DNA of 22,565 nt, from NCBI GenBank assembly GCA_052388455.1, contig JBQTIA010000139.1:1-22565 (forward strand), in the 5' to 3' direction. Source of the DNA: CAZSNH01 sp052388455 (GTDB lineage Bacteria; Pseudomonadota; Alphaproteobacteria; Rhizobiales; Hyphomicrobiaceae). Below, one piece after another: positions 15,163 through 22,565 of this stretch. The position numbers and the translations under genes were made by a program. Each line of letters starts with the position of its first letter. Position 1 is the stretch's first letter. Below the pieces are notes generated by a model. That model did not search any database, was not told the origin of the DNA, and saw only the letters and a list, made by a program, of their open reading frames with translations.

Positions 15163-15630
15163 TGCAATCCTCCGACGACCGAGGTCGTATGATCAATGGT
15201 TCAACGGTTCCACGCGCCTCACCGCCGCAATTGCGGTCGCGATGCCCACCCCTCCCCGCCCGCAGTGCGCATCGGGCCACCACACCCGCCGAGCGGACCG
15301 GCTGCCGTTTCACCTGCACGTCACGTTCACCAATGCTTTTGATGAGCGACCGCCCATCCTGGGCCCACGACCTTTCCGAGCATCTCTGCTCATGCGGCCC
15401 CGTCGGAGCTGAAAAATCGCAATCGTCAGACGCCGCAACACCTTAACATGTGAAAGTTCGACGACAACTCCCCGTCTCCGTGATGCCCGCGATCAGGTGT
15501 TTTGCGTTCAGCGAATGTGATCGCCAAGAAAATCCGATAGGGTAGCCGGTGAGGCATCGGCCGGACGGCCGTTGCAGTCCGGCCGTGCGACCGTCGGGCG
15601 ACAGGTCATCGACACGAGCAGGTGCGACGG
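15163..15630. other. 468-base divergent intergenic region, DUF262 copy B / DUF952
   Basis: No gene is supported here. It must carry the promoter of the leftward DUF262 pair and that of the rightward DUF952-pyrD pair, but I could not identify either with confidence. A 12-base perfect palindrome CCGCAATTGCGG (15225-15236) lies about 60 bases upstream of the copy B start and could be an operator. A 9-bp hairpin (15558-15585) lies in the DUF952-pyrD leader. Confidence 0.5.
15558..15585 (+). promoter_or_regulatory. leader hairpin upstream of DUF952-pyrD
   Basis: A perfect 9-bp stem CGGCCGGAC (15558-15566) with GTCCGGCCG (15577-15585) closes a 10-base loop, 45 bases before the DUF952 start codon. 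It is not followed by a T-run. It could influence translation or transcript stability of the pyrimidine gene pair; this is inference from position only. Confidence 0.4.
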
Positions 15631-16002
15631 ATGCCGGATACCAGGGAACGTCAACACGTCGTCTTCAAAATCTTGCCGGCCTCGGATTGGACCGCTGCGG
15701 TGGCGGCCGGCGACTACACCGGCTCAGCCAACGATAATAGAGGCGGATTCATCCATTTCTCGGCCGCGCATCAAGTGGCCGGGACCGCCGCACGGCACTT
15801 CCGCGGCCAGGGTGACCTCGTACTGGTCGCCGTACTCGCCGAGGCGCTCGGCGACGCCTTGGTCTGGGAGCCCTCCCGCGGCGGCGACCTCTTTCCACAT
15901 CTCTATGGCGTGCTGCCTGTGGCCGCGGCGCTCTGGACGAAGCCGATGGTGCTCGGCCAAGACGGCATTCCCATCGTTCCCGCGGATCTCGATCGATGCT
16001 GA
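15631..16002 (+). CDS. DUF952 family protein
   Basis: A 123-residue protein recognised as DUF952 from the segments VFKILPASDW, GGFIHFSAAHQVAGTAARHF, and the ending LFPHLYGVLP. The biochemical role of the family is not established; the conserved IHFS and Arg/His pattern recalls small ADP-ribosyl-transferase-like folds, which is only a suggestion. No signal peptide or membrane segment is seen, so it is probably cytoplasmic. I chose ATG 15631, which has AGCAGG (15617-15622) upstream; a GTG at 15622 would add three residues. Its last codons overlap the pyrD start by 7 bases, so the two are probably translated together. Confidence 0.82.
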   Translation: MPDTRERQHVVFKILPASDWTAAVAAGDYTGSANDNRGGFIHFSAAHQVAGTAARHFRGQGDLVLVAVLAEALGDALVWEPSRGGDLFPHLYGVLPVAAALWTKPMVLGQDGIPIVPADLDRC

Positions 16003-17084
16003 CCGCCCTTTTCCGGCTCGCCCGGCCCCTGCTTTTCACCCTGCCGCCGGAGGACGCCCACGAGCTGATGCTCCGCTCGCTGGAACTCGGCGTCTATCCC
16101 CGGCCGCTCGCTCCCGATCCCGGCGTGCTGGCGGTCAGCGCCATGGGGTTCGATTTTCCCAATCCTCTCGGCGTCGCGGCCGGCTTCGACAAGGACGCCC
16201 GCGTGCCGGATGCGGTACTGGGTCTCGGCTGCGGCTTCGCCGAGGTCGGTACGACGACGCCCTTGCCGCAGGCCGGCAATCCGCGGCCTCGCATCTTCCG
16301 CTTAGTAGAGGATCACGCCGTAATCAACCGGCTGGGCTTCAACAATTCAGGACACGCCGCCGCGCTCGACCGGCTCGCGCGGCGGGCCCGGCTCGGCGTC
16401 GTCGCCGTCAACATCGGGGCCAACAAGGACGCTGCCGACCGCGTCGCCGACTACGTGACGGGCCTGGATGCCTTCTACGATGTCGCAAGCCTTTTCGTCG
16501 TCAACATCTCATCCCCGAACACGCCGGGCCTGCGCGATCTGCAGGCCCCCGCCGCGCTCGACGATCTCCTCAGCCGGGTGATGGCCGCACGCCGCAGACA
16601 GATCGCGGCGGGCAAGGGCCAGCGGCCGGTGGTCGTGAAGATCGCCCCCGATATTGCCGAAGCCGACATCGCACCCGTCACCGCCCGGCTGATGGCCCAC
16701 AAGGTCGATGCCATCGCCGTCTCGAATACGACGCTCTCCCGACCCGGACTCGCCGATGCGCAGCGCCGCGAGGCCGGCGGCCTTTCGGGCCGTCCGCTCT
16801 TCCAGCGCTCGACGGCGATGCTGGCCCGCGTCTATCGTGAAACCGGCGGCCGCGTGCCGCTGATCGGGATCGGCGGAATCGACAGCGGCGAGACGGCTCT
16901 TGCGAAGATCGAAGCAGGAGCCACGCTCGTCCAGCTCTACACGGGTCTCGTGTACGAGGGGCCGGGGCTCGTTCAGCGCATCAAGAGCGAGCTGGCGGAG
17001 AGCTGCCGGCAGCGCGGGATAGCCTCCGTCTCGGAGCTGACCGGAACGCGCGCCGCCGCCTGGGCGGCCAAACCTTTAGAATGA
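15996..17084 (+). CDS. pyrD: dihydroorotate dehydrogenase (quinone), class 2
   Basis: Oxidises dihydroorotate to orotate in pyrimidine synthesis, passing electrons to quinone at the inner membrane through FMN. The protein is 362 residues, normal for class 2. The N-terminal helix pair (about 1-35) is the membrane/quinone-binding part. AAGFDKD (61-67), NRLGFNN (111-117) and NISSPNTPGLR (170-180, carrying the catalytic Ser of class 2 enzymes) are all present. The FMN-phosphate motifs GIGGIDSG and LVQLYTGLVYEGP lie near the C-terminus. The ATG overlaps the DUF952 stop. The gene converges on the SDR gene with a 13-base gap and no obvious terminator between them. Confidence 0.96.
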   Translation: MLTALFRLARPLLFTLPPEDAHELMLRSLELGVYPRPLAPDPGVLAVSAMGFDFPNPLGVAAGFDKDARVPDAVLGLGCGFAEVGTTTPLPQAGNPRPRIFRLVEDHAVINRLGFNNSGHAAALDRLARRARLGVVAVNIGANKDAADRVADYVTGLDAFYDVASLFVVNISSPNTPGLRDLQAPAALDDLLSRVMAARRRQIAAGKGQRPVVVKIAPDIAEADIAPVTARLMAHKVDAIAVSNTTLSRPGLADAQRREAGGLSGRPLFQRSTAMLARVYRETGGRVPLIGIGGIDSGETALAKIEAGATLVQLYTGLVYEGPGLVQRIKSELAESCRQRGIASVSELTGTRAAAWAAKPLE

Positions 17085-17097
17085 ATGACGTATCGCC

Positions 17098-17847
<750 letters not shown>

Positions 17848-17855
17848 CGTGACAC

Positions 17856-18812
17856 TCAGCGCCCCTTGCCGGGGGGCCGATTGCGGCTCGCCATCTCGGC
17901 GCGATAGGGGCTGGCGCGGTAGGTGCCGAGCAGGTTCAGCTCGGCGGCGAAGAACGACAACTCCTCCAGCGCCAGCTGCACCGGACGGTCGGCGGGATGG
18001 CCCTCGATGTCGGCGAAGAACATGGTGGCGCTGAACGTGCCTTCGGTCTGGTAGCTTTCGAGCTTGGTCATGTTGACGCCGTTGGTCGCGAACCCGCCCA
18101 ACGCCTTGTAGAGCGCCGCCGGCACGTTGCGGACGCGGAAGATGAATGTGGTGATCACCGGGCCGTCCTCCGGCTCGGCGTCGTCGGGATCGCTGGCGAG
18201 AATGACGAAGCGCGTGGTGTTGTGGCTTTCGTCCTCGACATCGCTCTCGAGAATCTGGAGCCCGTAGGTTTCCGCGGCGAGGCGCGAGGCGATCGCCGCG
18301 ATACCCGGATCTCCAGACTCGCTGACGATGCGGGCCGAGCCGGCGGTATCGGCCTCCGGCACCGGCTTCAATCCCAGCTTCTTCAACGTCTTGCGACACT
18401 GGCCCAGCGCCTGCGTGTGGCTGAGCACGCGCTTCACGGTGTCGAGCGTCGCACCGGGCAGCGCCATCAACTGGTGGCGCACTCTCAGGAAGTGCTCGGC
18501 GACGATGAACAGCTCGGCGCCGGGCAGCAGATGGTGGATGTCTGCGACCCGCCCGGCGACCGAGTTCTCGATCGGGATCATGGCATAGGTCGTCTCCCCG
18601 GCCTTGACCGCCGCCAGCACGTCCTCGAACGTCGGATAGGGAACCGCCTCGTATTCGGCGTAGGCTTCTGTGCAGGCGAGGTGCGAGTTGGCCCCCGGCT
18701 CACCTTGATAGCCGATGCGGTTGCGCTTGCGCTCCTCTTGACCCTTGCGGGCCGGCTCGGTCCTGCCGGCGCGTTCGGGCACCGCTTTCGACGTGCGTGA
18801 GGTCGGAGCCAT
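17856..18812 (-). CDS. pheA: prephenate dehydratase
   Basis: Converts prephenate to phenylpyruvate in phenylalanine synthesis. The 318-residue protein is monofunctional, with no chorismate mutase domain. The first 31 residues are a basic, probably disordered extension. The PDT domain begins at RIGYQGEPGANS and includes IPIENSVAGRV and the catalytic-region motif NTTRF. The C-terminal ACT domain (from about residue 220) would bind Phe for feedback inhibition; its usual ESRP motif reads ESYQ here. The ATG at 18812 has no strong Shine-Dalgarno, so the true start may lie within the extension. It is in the middle of the minus-strand cluster kdsB, pheA, SDR. Confidence 0.93.
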   Translation of the reverse strand: MAPTSRTSKAVPERAGRTEPARKGQEERKRNRIGYQGEPGANSHLACTEAYAEYEAVPYPTFEDVLAAVKAGETTYAMIPIENSVAGRVADIHHLLPGAELFIVAEHFLRVRHQLMALPGATLDTVKRVLSHTQALGQCRKTLKKLGLKPVPEADTAGSARIVSESGDPGIAAIASRLAAETYGLQILESDVEDESHNTTRFVILASDPDDAEPEDGPVITTFIFRVRNVPAALYKALGGFATNGVNMTKLESYQTEGTFSATMFFADIEGHPADRPVQLALEELSFFAAELNLLGTYRASPYRAEMASRNRPPGKGR

Positions 18813-18875
18813 CGTCGGTCGGGCGCTCGGGAGATGATGTTGCGGAGGGCGGCGGGTCGACGGCGCACCGGCCGG

Positions 18876-19628
18876 TCAGGCGCGGCGCGGCGGCGTGGGC
18901 CCGATCAGCCGGCGGGCTTTTTCGAGTTCCTCGGGAGTATCGACACCGAGCGGAACGGTGTCAACGATCGAGACATCGATGCGCATGCCATCCTCCAGCG
19001 CCCGCAACTGCTCCAGCCGCTCGCGGATTTCGAGCGGCGAGGGCTTCAGCGTGACGAACCGTTCGAGCGCCGTGCGTCGGTAAGCATAAATTCCGATGTG
19101 ATGGTAGAGCGGACCTTCGCCGTGCGGCGCCGTTCCGCGCGTGAAATAGAGCGACCGCATGTGCCGCCCACCCGCCAGCGGCGTGCCGACGACCTTGACG
19201 ATGTTGGGATTGGTCGCGTCTTTCGGATCGGTGATCTCTGCCGCCAGTGTCGCAATATGGGGGCCTTTGACGGCGAGCGGCGCGATACATTCTGTCACCA
19301 GCCGCGGCTCCAGCGTCGGCAGGTCGCCCTGCAGATTGACGACGATCTCGCAGTCACCCTCCGGATCGACCCTGTTCAGCGCTTCGAAAATGCGGTCCGA
19401 ACCGGAGATGTGGTCGGGCCGGGTCATCACCGCCTCGCCGCCGGCGCCCCGGATGGCGGCGATGATCGCCTCGGTATCGGCGGCCACCACCACCCTCCCG
19501 GCTTCGGCCGCCATGGCCTGCCGCCAGACGTGCACGATCATCGGCTCGCCGTTGATATCGGCCATCGGCTTGCCGGGCAGACGGGTGGCCTTCATGCGAG
19601 CCGGAATGAGGACGATCGCGCGTGACAT
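18876..19628 (-). CDS. kdsB: 3-deoxy-manno-octulosonate cytidylyltransferase (CMP-KDO synthetase)
   Basis: Activates KDO with CTP for lipopolysaccharide core synthesis; cytoplasmic. The 250-residue length fits the family. The nucleotide-binding N-terminus IPARMKATRLPGKPMADI, the motif NLQGDLPTLEP, and HHIGIYAYRRTALERFV are characteristic. The C-terminal GVDTPEELEKARRLI also matches the family. It is the first gene of the leftward cluster, 63 bases ahead of pheA, and is divergent from the cytochrome c gene. Its presence implies a Gram-negative outer membrane with a KDO-containing core. Confidence 0.95.
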   Translation of the reverse strand: MSRAIVLIPARMKATRLPGKPMADINGEPMIVHVWRQAMAAEAGRVVVAADTEAIIAAIRGAGGEAVMTRPDHISGSDRIFEALNRVDPEGDCEIVVNLQGDLPTLEPRLVTECIAPLAVKGPHIATLAAEITDPKDATNPNIVKVVGTPLAGGRHMRSLYFTRGTAPHGEGPLYHHIGIYAYRRTALERFVTLKPSPLEIRERLEQLRALEDGMRIDVSIVDTVPLGVDTPEELEKARRLIGPTPPRRA

Positions 19629-19919
19629 GGTGATGACGATCTCGGCTGGGGGCCTGGAAAGGTGCGATGGACGGCGAACGACACACTGCCGGGTGACAAT
19701 AGGTCTCGGCCAGCGGGTCTTAAACGAGACCTTGATCGAGTTGCAAGACGGCAGCGACGCGGCCTACATGAGCCTCAATCCGGGGGTCAGCCTTTGTCCT
19801 GTCCGCGCAAGGGGGCCTCGGGGCCAGCCGCGCCGGCCGATGCGAGGCAAGCGGCGCGTGCCGATCGGCGCGCGTTGCGCGGCGCCCCGCCATCCCCACC
19901 TCTGCGAAAGGTGTCACTC
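19629..19919. other. divergent promoter region, kdsB / cytochrome c
   Basis: A 291-base gap between two divergently read genes. It should hold promoters for both, but no hexamer pair stands out enough to call. The right-hand half is strongly GC-rich. No gene is supported. Confidence 0.4.
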
Positions 19920-20588
19920 ATGGATTCCTTTGAATTGAGCAAGATCGGTGGCGCCGTGTGCGCGGCCCTTCTGCTGATTTTCCTGCCCCCGACGCTGGGT
20001 GAAATTTTCGGCGGCAAGCATGGGCCGCAAGCCGTCGGCTTTGCACTGCCCGCTCCGGAAGGAGCCGCATCCGCCGAGGCCGCCCACGCTGACAAACCGG
20101 CCCCGGCTGCTGCTGCCCAGCCGACCGCACCCGCCGCGGGCGCTGCAAAGGCCGGCGCCGCACCTGTCGCCACTGCTGAAACGAAACCGGAGAAGTCTGC
20201 AGCAACCGCCGCCACCGGCTTCGACAGCAAGGCCGTCACGTCGCTGCTCGCCGCAGCCAGCGTGGACGCAGGCAAGGCGGCGTTCACCAAGTGCGGAGCC
20301 TGCCATTCGGTCGAGAAGGGCGCGGCCAACAAGGTCGGCCCCAACCTGTGGAACGTCGTCGGTCGTACCAAGGGTGGCAAGGAAGATTTCAATGGCTACT
20401 CGGCTTCGTTGAAAGCCAAGGGCGGAGCCTGGACGCTCGAAGACATGGCCAGCTTCATCCACAGCCCGAAGGGCTTCGTCGCCAACACGAAGATGGTCTT
20501 TCCGGGCGTGAAGGAACCGGCGGCGATCGCCGAGCTCGTCGCCTACATCCGGACCCTCAGCGACGCCCCGGTGCCACTGCCGAAGTGA
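19920..20588 (+). CDS. membrane-anchored c-type cytochrome (CycM-like)
   Basis: A 222-residue protein with one N-terminal membrane helix (about residues 8-26, IGGAVCAALLLIFLPP), probably an uncleaved anchor. A long Ala/Pro/Lys-rich linker (about 45-105) leads to a class I cytochrome c domain. The heme motif CGACH is at 125-129, and the axial Met is most likely Met192 in NTKMVFPG. This is the plan of CycM/cytochrome c552-type proteins that carry electrons to terminal oxidases on the periplasmic face of the membrane. The ATG at 19920 is preceded by GAAAGG (19906-19911) at 8-base spacing, which decides against the longer open frame from 19662. Confidence 0.9.
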   Translation: MDSFELSKIGGAVCAALLLIFLPPTLGEIFGGKHGPQAVGFALPAPEGAASAEAAHADKPAPAAAAQPTAPAAGAAKAGAAPVATAETKPEKSAATAATGFDSKAVTSLLAAASVDAGKAAFTKCGACHSVEKGAANKVGPNLWNVVGRTKGGKEDFNGYSASLKAKGGAWTLEDMASFIHSPKGFVANTKMVFPGVKEPAAIAELVAYIRTLSDAPVPLPK

Positions 20589-20606
20589 CCGAATGCCGCC
20601 GACGCA

Positions 20607-20637
20607 GCGGGGGATGACAATAATGTAATGTCCCCGC
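20607..20637 (+). terminator. weak stem-loop after the cytochrome c gene
   Basis: GCGGGG (20607-20612) pairs with CCCCGC (20632-20637), extended by one A-T pair past a one-base bulge, 18 bases after the cytochrome stop. The loop is large and AT-rich and no T-run follows, so this is a low-confidence terminator. Confidence 0.25.
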
Positions 20638-20793
20638 AATGGCTTCTCCACCACTCGAACACTATCGTTGGACCGAGACGTGCCGGTTCACGGGGATCTC
20701 GCGTGCTCGAATGTGGCCCACCGGCCACCGGGGCACGTAACTGCCCGGGAGACGGATCGAGCAAGCCGGCGAAGCAACGGAGTGAGACTGTCG

Positions 20794-22565
20794 ATGGCAA
20801 AACGTGCTGCTGCCTGGGCGTTTTTTCTGGCCGCGACAGCGGCGCTGCACTCGGTGGGGATCGCCCAAGCGGCTGACGAGCGCCGCCAGGCCCTCTCGCT
20901 GGTCGGCGCTCCCAAGTACCCGGCAGACTTCATGCATTTCGACTGGGTCACTCCGGAGGCGCCCAATGGCGGCGCCGTCCGCCAGGACGTCTTCGGCAAC
21001 TTCGACAGCTTCAACCCCTTCAGCATCAAGGGCATTCCGGCTGCCGGCATCGGCGATGTCTTCGATTCGCTGATGATGAACAGTCCCGACGAGCCGTCCA
21101 CCGAGTACTGCCTCGTGTGTGAGTGGGTCTCGCACCCGCCGGACTTTTCCTCGGTCACGTTCAAGATCCGCGACGGCGCGCGCTTCCATGACGGCAAGCC
21201 GATCACGGTCGACGACGTCATCTTCTCGATGGAGGCGATCAAGGCGGCCGACGACCGCTGGCGCTTCTATTACAAAAACGTGCAGAAGGGCGAGGCCACC
21301 GGACCCGGCGAGGTGACGTTCAAGTTCGACGGCGGCGGCAACCGCGAACTGCCGCTCATCGTCGGCCAGCTCTCGATCCTCCCCAAGCACTACTGGGAGG
21401 CGAACGGCCCCGACGGCCAGCCGCGCGACGTCACCAAATCCACAATGGAAGTGCCGCTCGGCTCCGGGCCCTACAAGGTCAAATCATTCGATGCGGGCCG
21501 GAAGGTCACCTATGAGCGCGTCAAGGACTATTGGGCGGCCGATCTGCCGGTCACCAAGGGCCAGTACAATTTCGACGAGCTGACCTACGTCTATTTCCGC
21601 GACGACACGGCGCCGTTCGAGGAGTTCAAGCTCGGCAACATCGATGTTTGGACCGAATCCGTCGCCGCCAACTGGGCGAACCGCTTCGACTTCGAAGCCA
21701 TCCGGCAGGGCCGGATCAAAAAGGAGCTGCTGCCGCACAAGCAGGTCGCCGGCATGCAGGGCTTCGTGTTCAACACGCGCCGCAAGCAGTTCCAGGACCC
21801 GCGCGTTCGCCTGGCGATCAGCCTCGTGTTCAACTTCGAGGCGGCCAACAAGACTCGCTTCTACGGGTCCTACGTGCGCTCCGACAGCTACTTCGGAAAC
21901 TCCGAGCTTGCTTCCGTCGACCTGCCCGAAGGCCGCGAGCTGGAGATCCTGAAGACCGTAGAGGCCGACGTTCCCAAGGAGGTTTTCACCACACCCTACA
22001 CGGTTCCCGCCGCACCGACCGATGCCGATCACCGCCGCAACATGGGCGCCGCGTTCAAGCTGCTCCAGTCCGCCGGCTGGACCGCCAAGGATGGCGTGCT
22101 CACGAACGCGGCGGGGGAGACGCTCAACGCCGAGTTCCTTCTGGTGCAGCCGAATTTCGAGCCGGTCGTTCTGCCGCTGGTCGGCGACCTGAAGAAGCTC
22201 GGCATCAACGCCAGCGTGCGCACAGTCGACACCTCGCAATACAAACGGCGCACGGACCAGTTCGATTTCGACCTCATCGTCGACAACTTCGGTCAGTCGC
22301 ATTCGCCCGGCAACGAGCAGCGCGACTACTGGGGCTCGGCCGCCGCCGACAAGCAGGGTTCGAACAACACGGCCGGCATCAAGAACCCGGCGATCGACAA
22401 GCTGATCGACAAGGTGGTGTTCGCCAAGGACCGCGAGGAGCTGCTGGCGGCAACACACGCGCTCGACCGCGTGCTGCTGTGGAACTTCTACGTCGTGCCG
22501 CAGTGGCATTACCCGTTCGAGCGCCTCGCCACCTGGGACATCTTCGGGCGCCCGGCGAAACTGCC
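20794..22565 (+). CDS. peptide/microcin-type ABC transporter substrate-binding protein (YejA-like), cut by window end
   Basis: A periplasmic solute-binding protein, family 5 (oligopeptide/nickel type), closest in its motifs to YejA. It is open from the ATG at 20794 to the last base; 590 residues are visible, so little of the C-terminus should be missing. It has a signal peptide (about 1-26, ending AQA). FDSFNPFSIKG and the segment TEYCLVCEWVSHPPDF, with its CxxC pair (Cys106, Cys109), follow. FKIRDGARFHDGKPITVDDV is the family 5 signature. GGAGTGAG (20779-20786) supports the start. It would capture peptides for an inner-membrane ABC permease, probably encoded to the right of the window. The exact ligand is not predictable. 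Confidence 0.9.
   Translation, partial: MAKRAAAWAFFLAATAALHSVGIAQAADERRQALSLVGAPKYPADFMHFDWVTPEAPNGGAVRQDVFGNFDSFNPFSIKGIPAAGIGDVFDSLMMNSPDEPSTEYCLVCEWVSHPPDFSSVTFKIRDGARFHDGKPITVDDVIFSMEAIKAADDRWRFYYKNVQKGEATGPGEVTFKFDGGGNRELPLIVGQLSILPKHYWEANGPDGQPRDVTKSTMEVPLGSGPYKVKSFDAGRKVTYERVKDYWAADLPVTKGQYNFDELTYVYFRDDTAPFEEFKLGNIDVWTESVAANWANRFDFEAIRQGRIKKELLPHKQVAGMQGFVFNTRRKQFQDPRVRLAISLVFNFEAANKTRFYGSYVRSDSYFGNSELASVDLPEGRELEILKTVEADVPKEVFTTPYTVPAAPTDADHRRNMGAAFKLLQSAGWTAKDGVLTNAAGETLNAEFLLVQPNFEPVVLPLVGDLKKLGINASVRTVDTSQYKRRTDQFDFDLIVDNFGQSHSPGNEQRDYWGSAAADKQGSNNTAGIKNPAIDKLIDKVVFAKDREELLAATHALDRVLLWNFYVVPQWHYPFERLATWDIFGRPAKL

Noticed and set aside
20678..20738. Inverted ACGTGCC / GGCACGT upstream of the substrate-binding protein
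   Set aside because: The arms are only 7 bp and about 47 bases apart in GC-rich sequence, too weak to call an element.

Overview
The window is a GC-rich chromosomal segment whose gene families and gene order fit an alphaproteobacterium, most likely of the Hyphomicrobiales (Rhizobiales). Supporting signs are a cpa-type (Caulobacter-style) tad pilus locus, a class I lysyl-tRNA synthetase, a DUF952 gene overlapping pyrD, and kdsB-pheA placed divergently from a membrane-anchored cytochrome c of the CycM type. I cannot name the genus from sequence alone.

Layout. 1-367 is noncoding; it carries a REPIN-like inverted pair of GTAG-headed palindromes and a likely terminator for a gene left of the window. 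368-9392 is one rightward Flp/tad pilus locus: a small Flp pilin, a strong stem-loop, then cpaA, cpaB, cpaC, cpaD, cpaE, cpaF, tadB and tadC. Together these encode the pilin, its processing peptidase, the periplasmic and outer-membrane channel parts, the localisation ATPase, the assembly ATPase and the two inner-membrane platform proteins. TadD, TadE/F and TadG are not in the window. 9634-11253 is lysK with its own candidate promoter.

11285-15162 is an accessory block on the minus strand: two complete, diverged paralogues with DUF262 plus DUF1524 (GmrSD-like) architecture. The 482-base gap between them holds two related hairpin repeats facing each other. The block lies between housekeeping genes (lysK and DUF952-pyrD) and has no associated methyltransferase, so it looks like a small modification-dependent or NTP-dependent defence module. 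It is the most interesting part of the window.

15631-17084 holds DUF952-pyrD, with a leader hairpin. 17098-19628 is a minus-strand cluster read kdsB, pheA, SDR, convergent with pyrD. Rightward from 19920 are a membrane-anchored cytochrome c and, cut by the window end, a YejA-like peptide-binding ABC transporter component.

Many long ORFs antisense to the tad genes and lysK arise from high-GC codon use and are not annotated.
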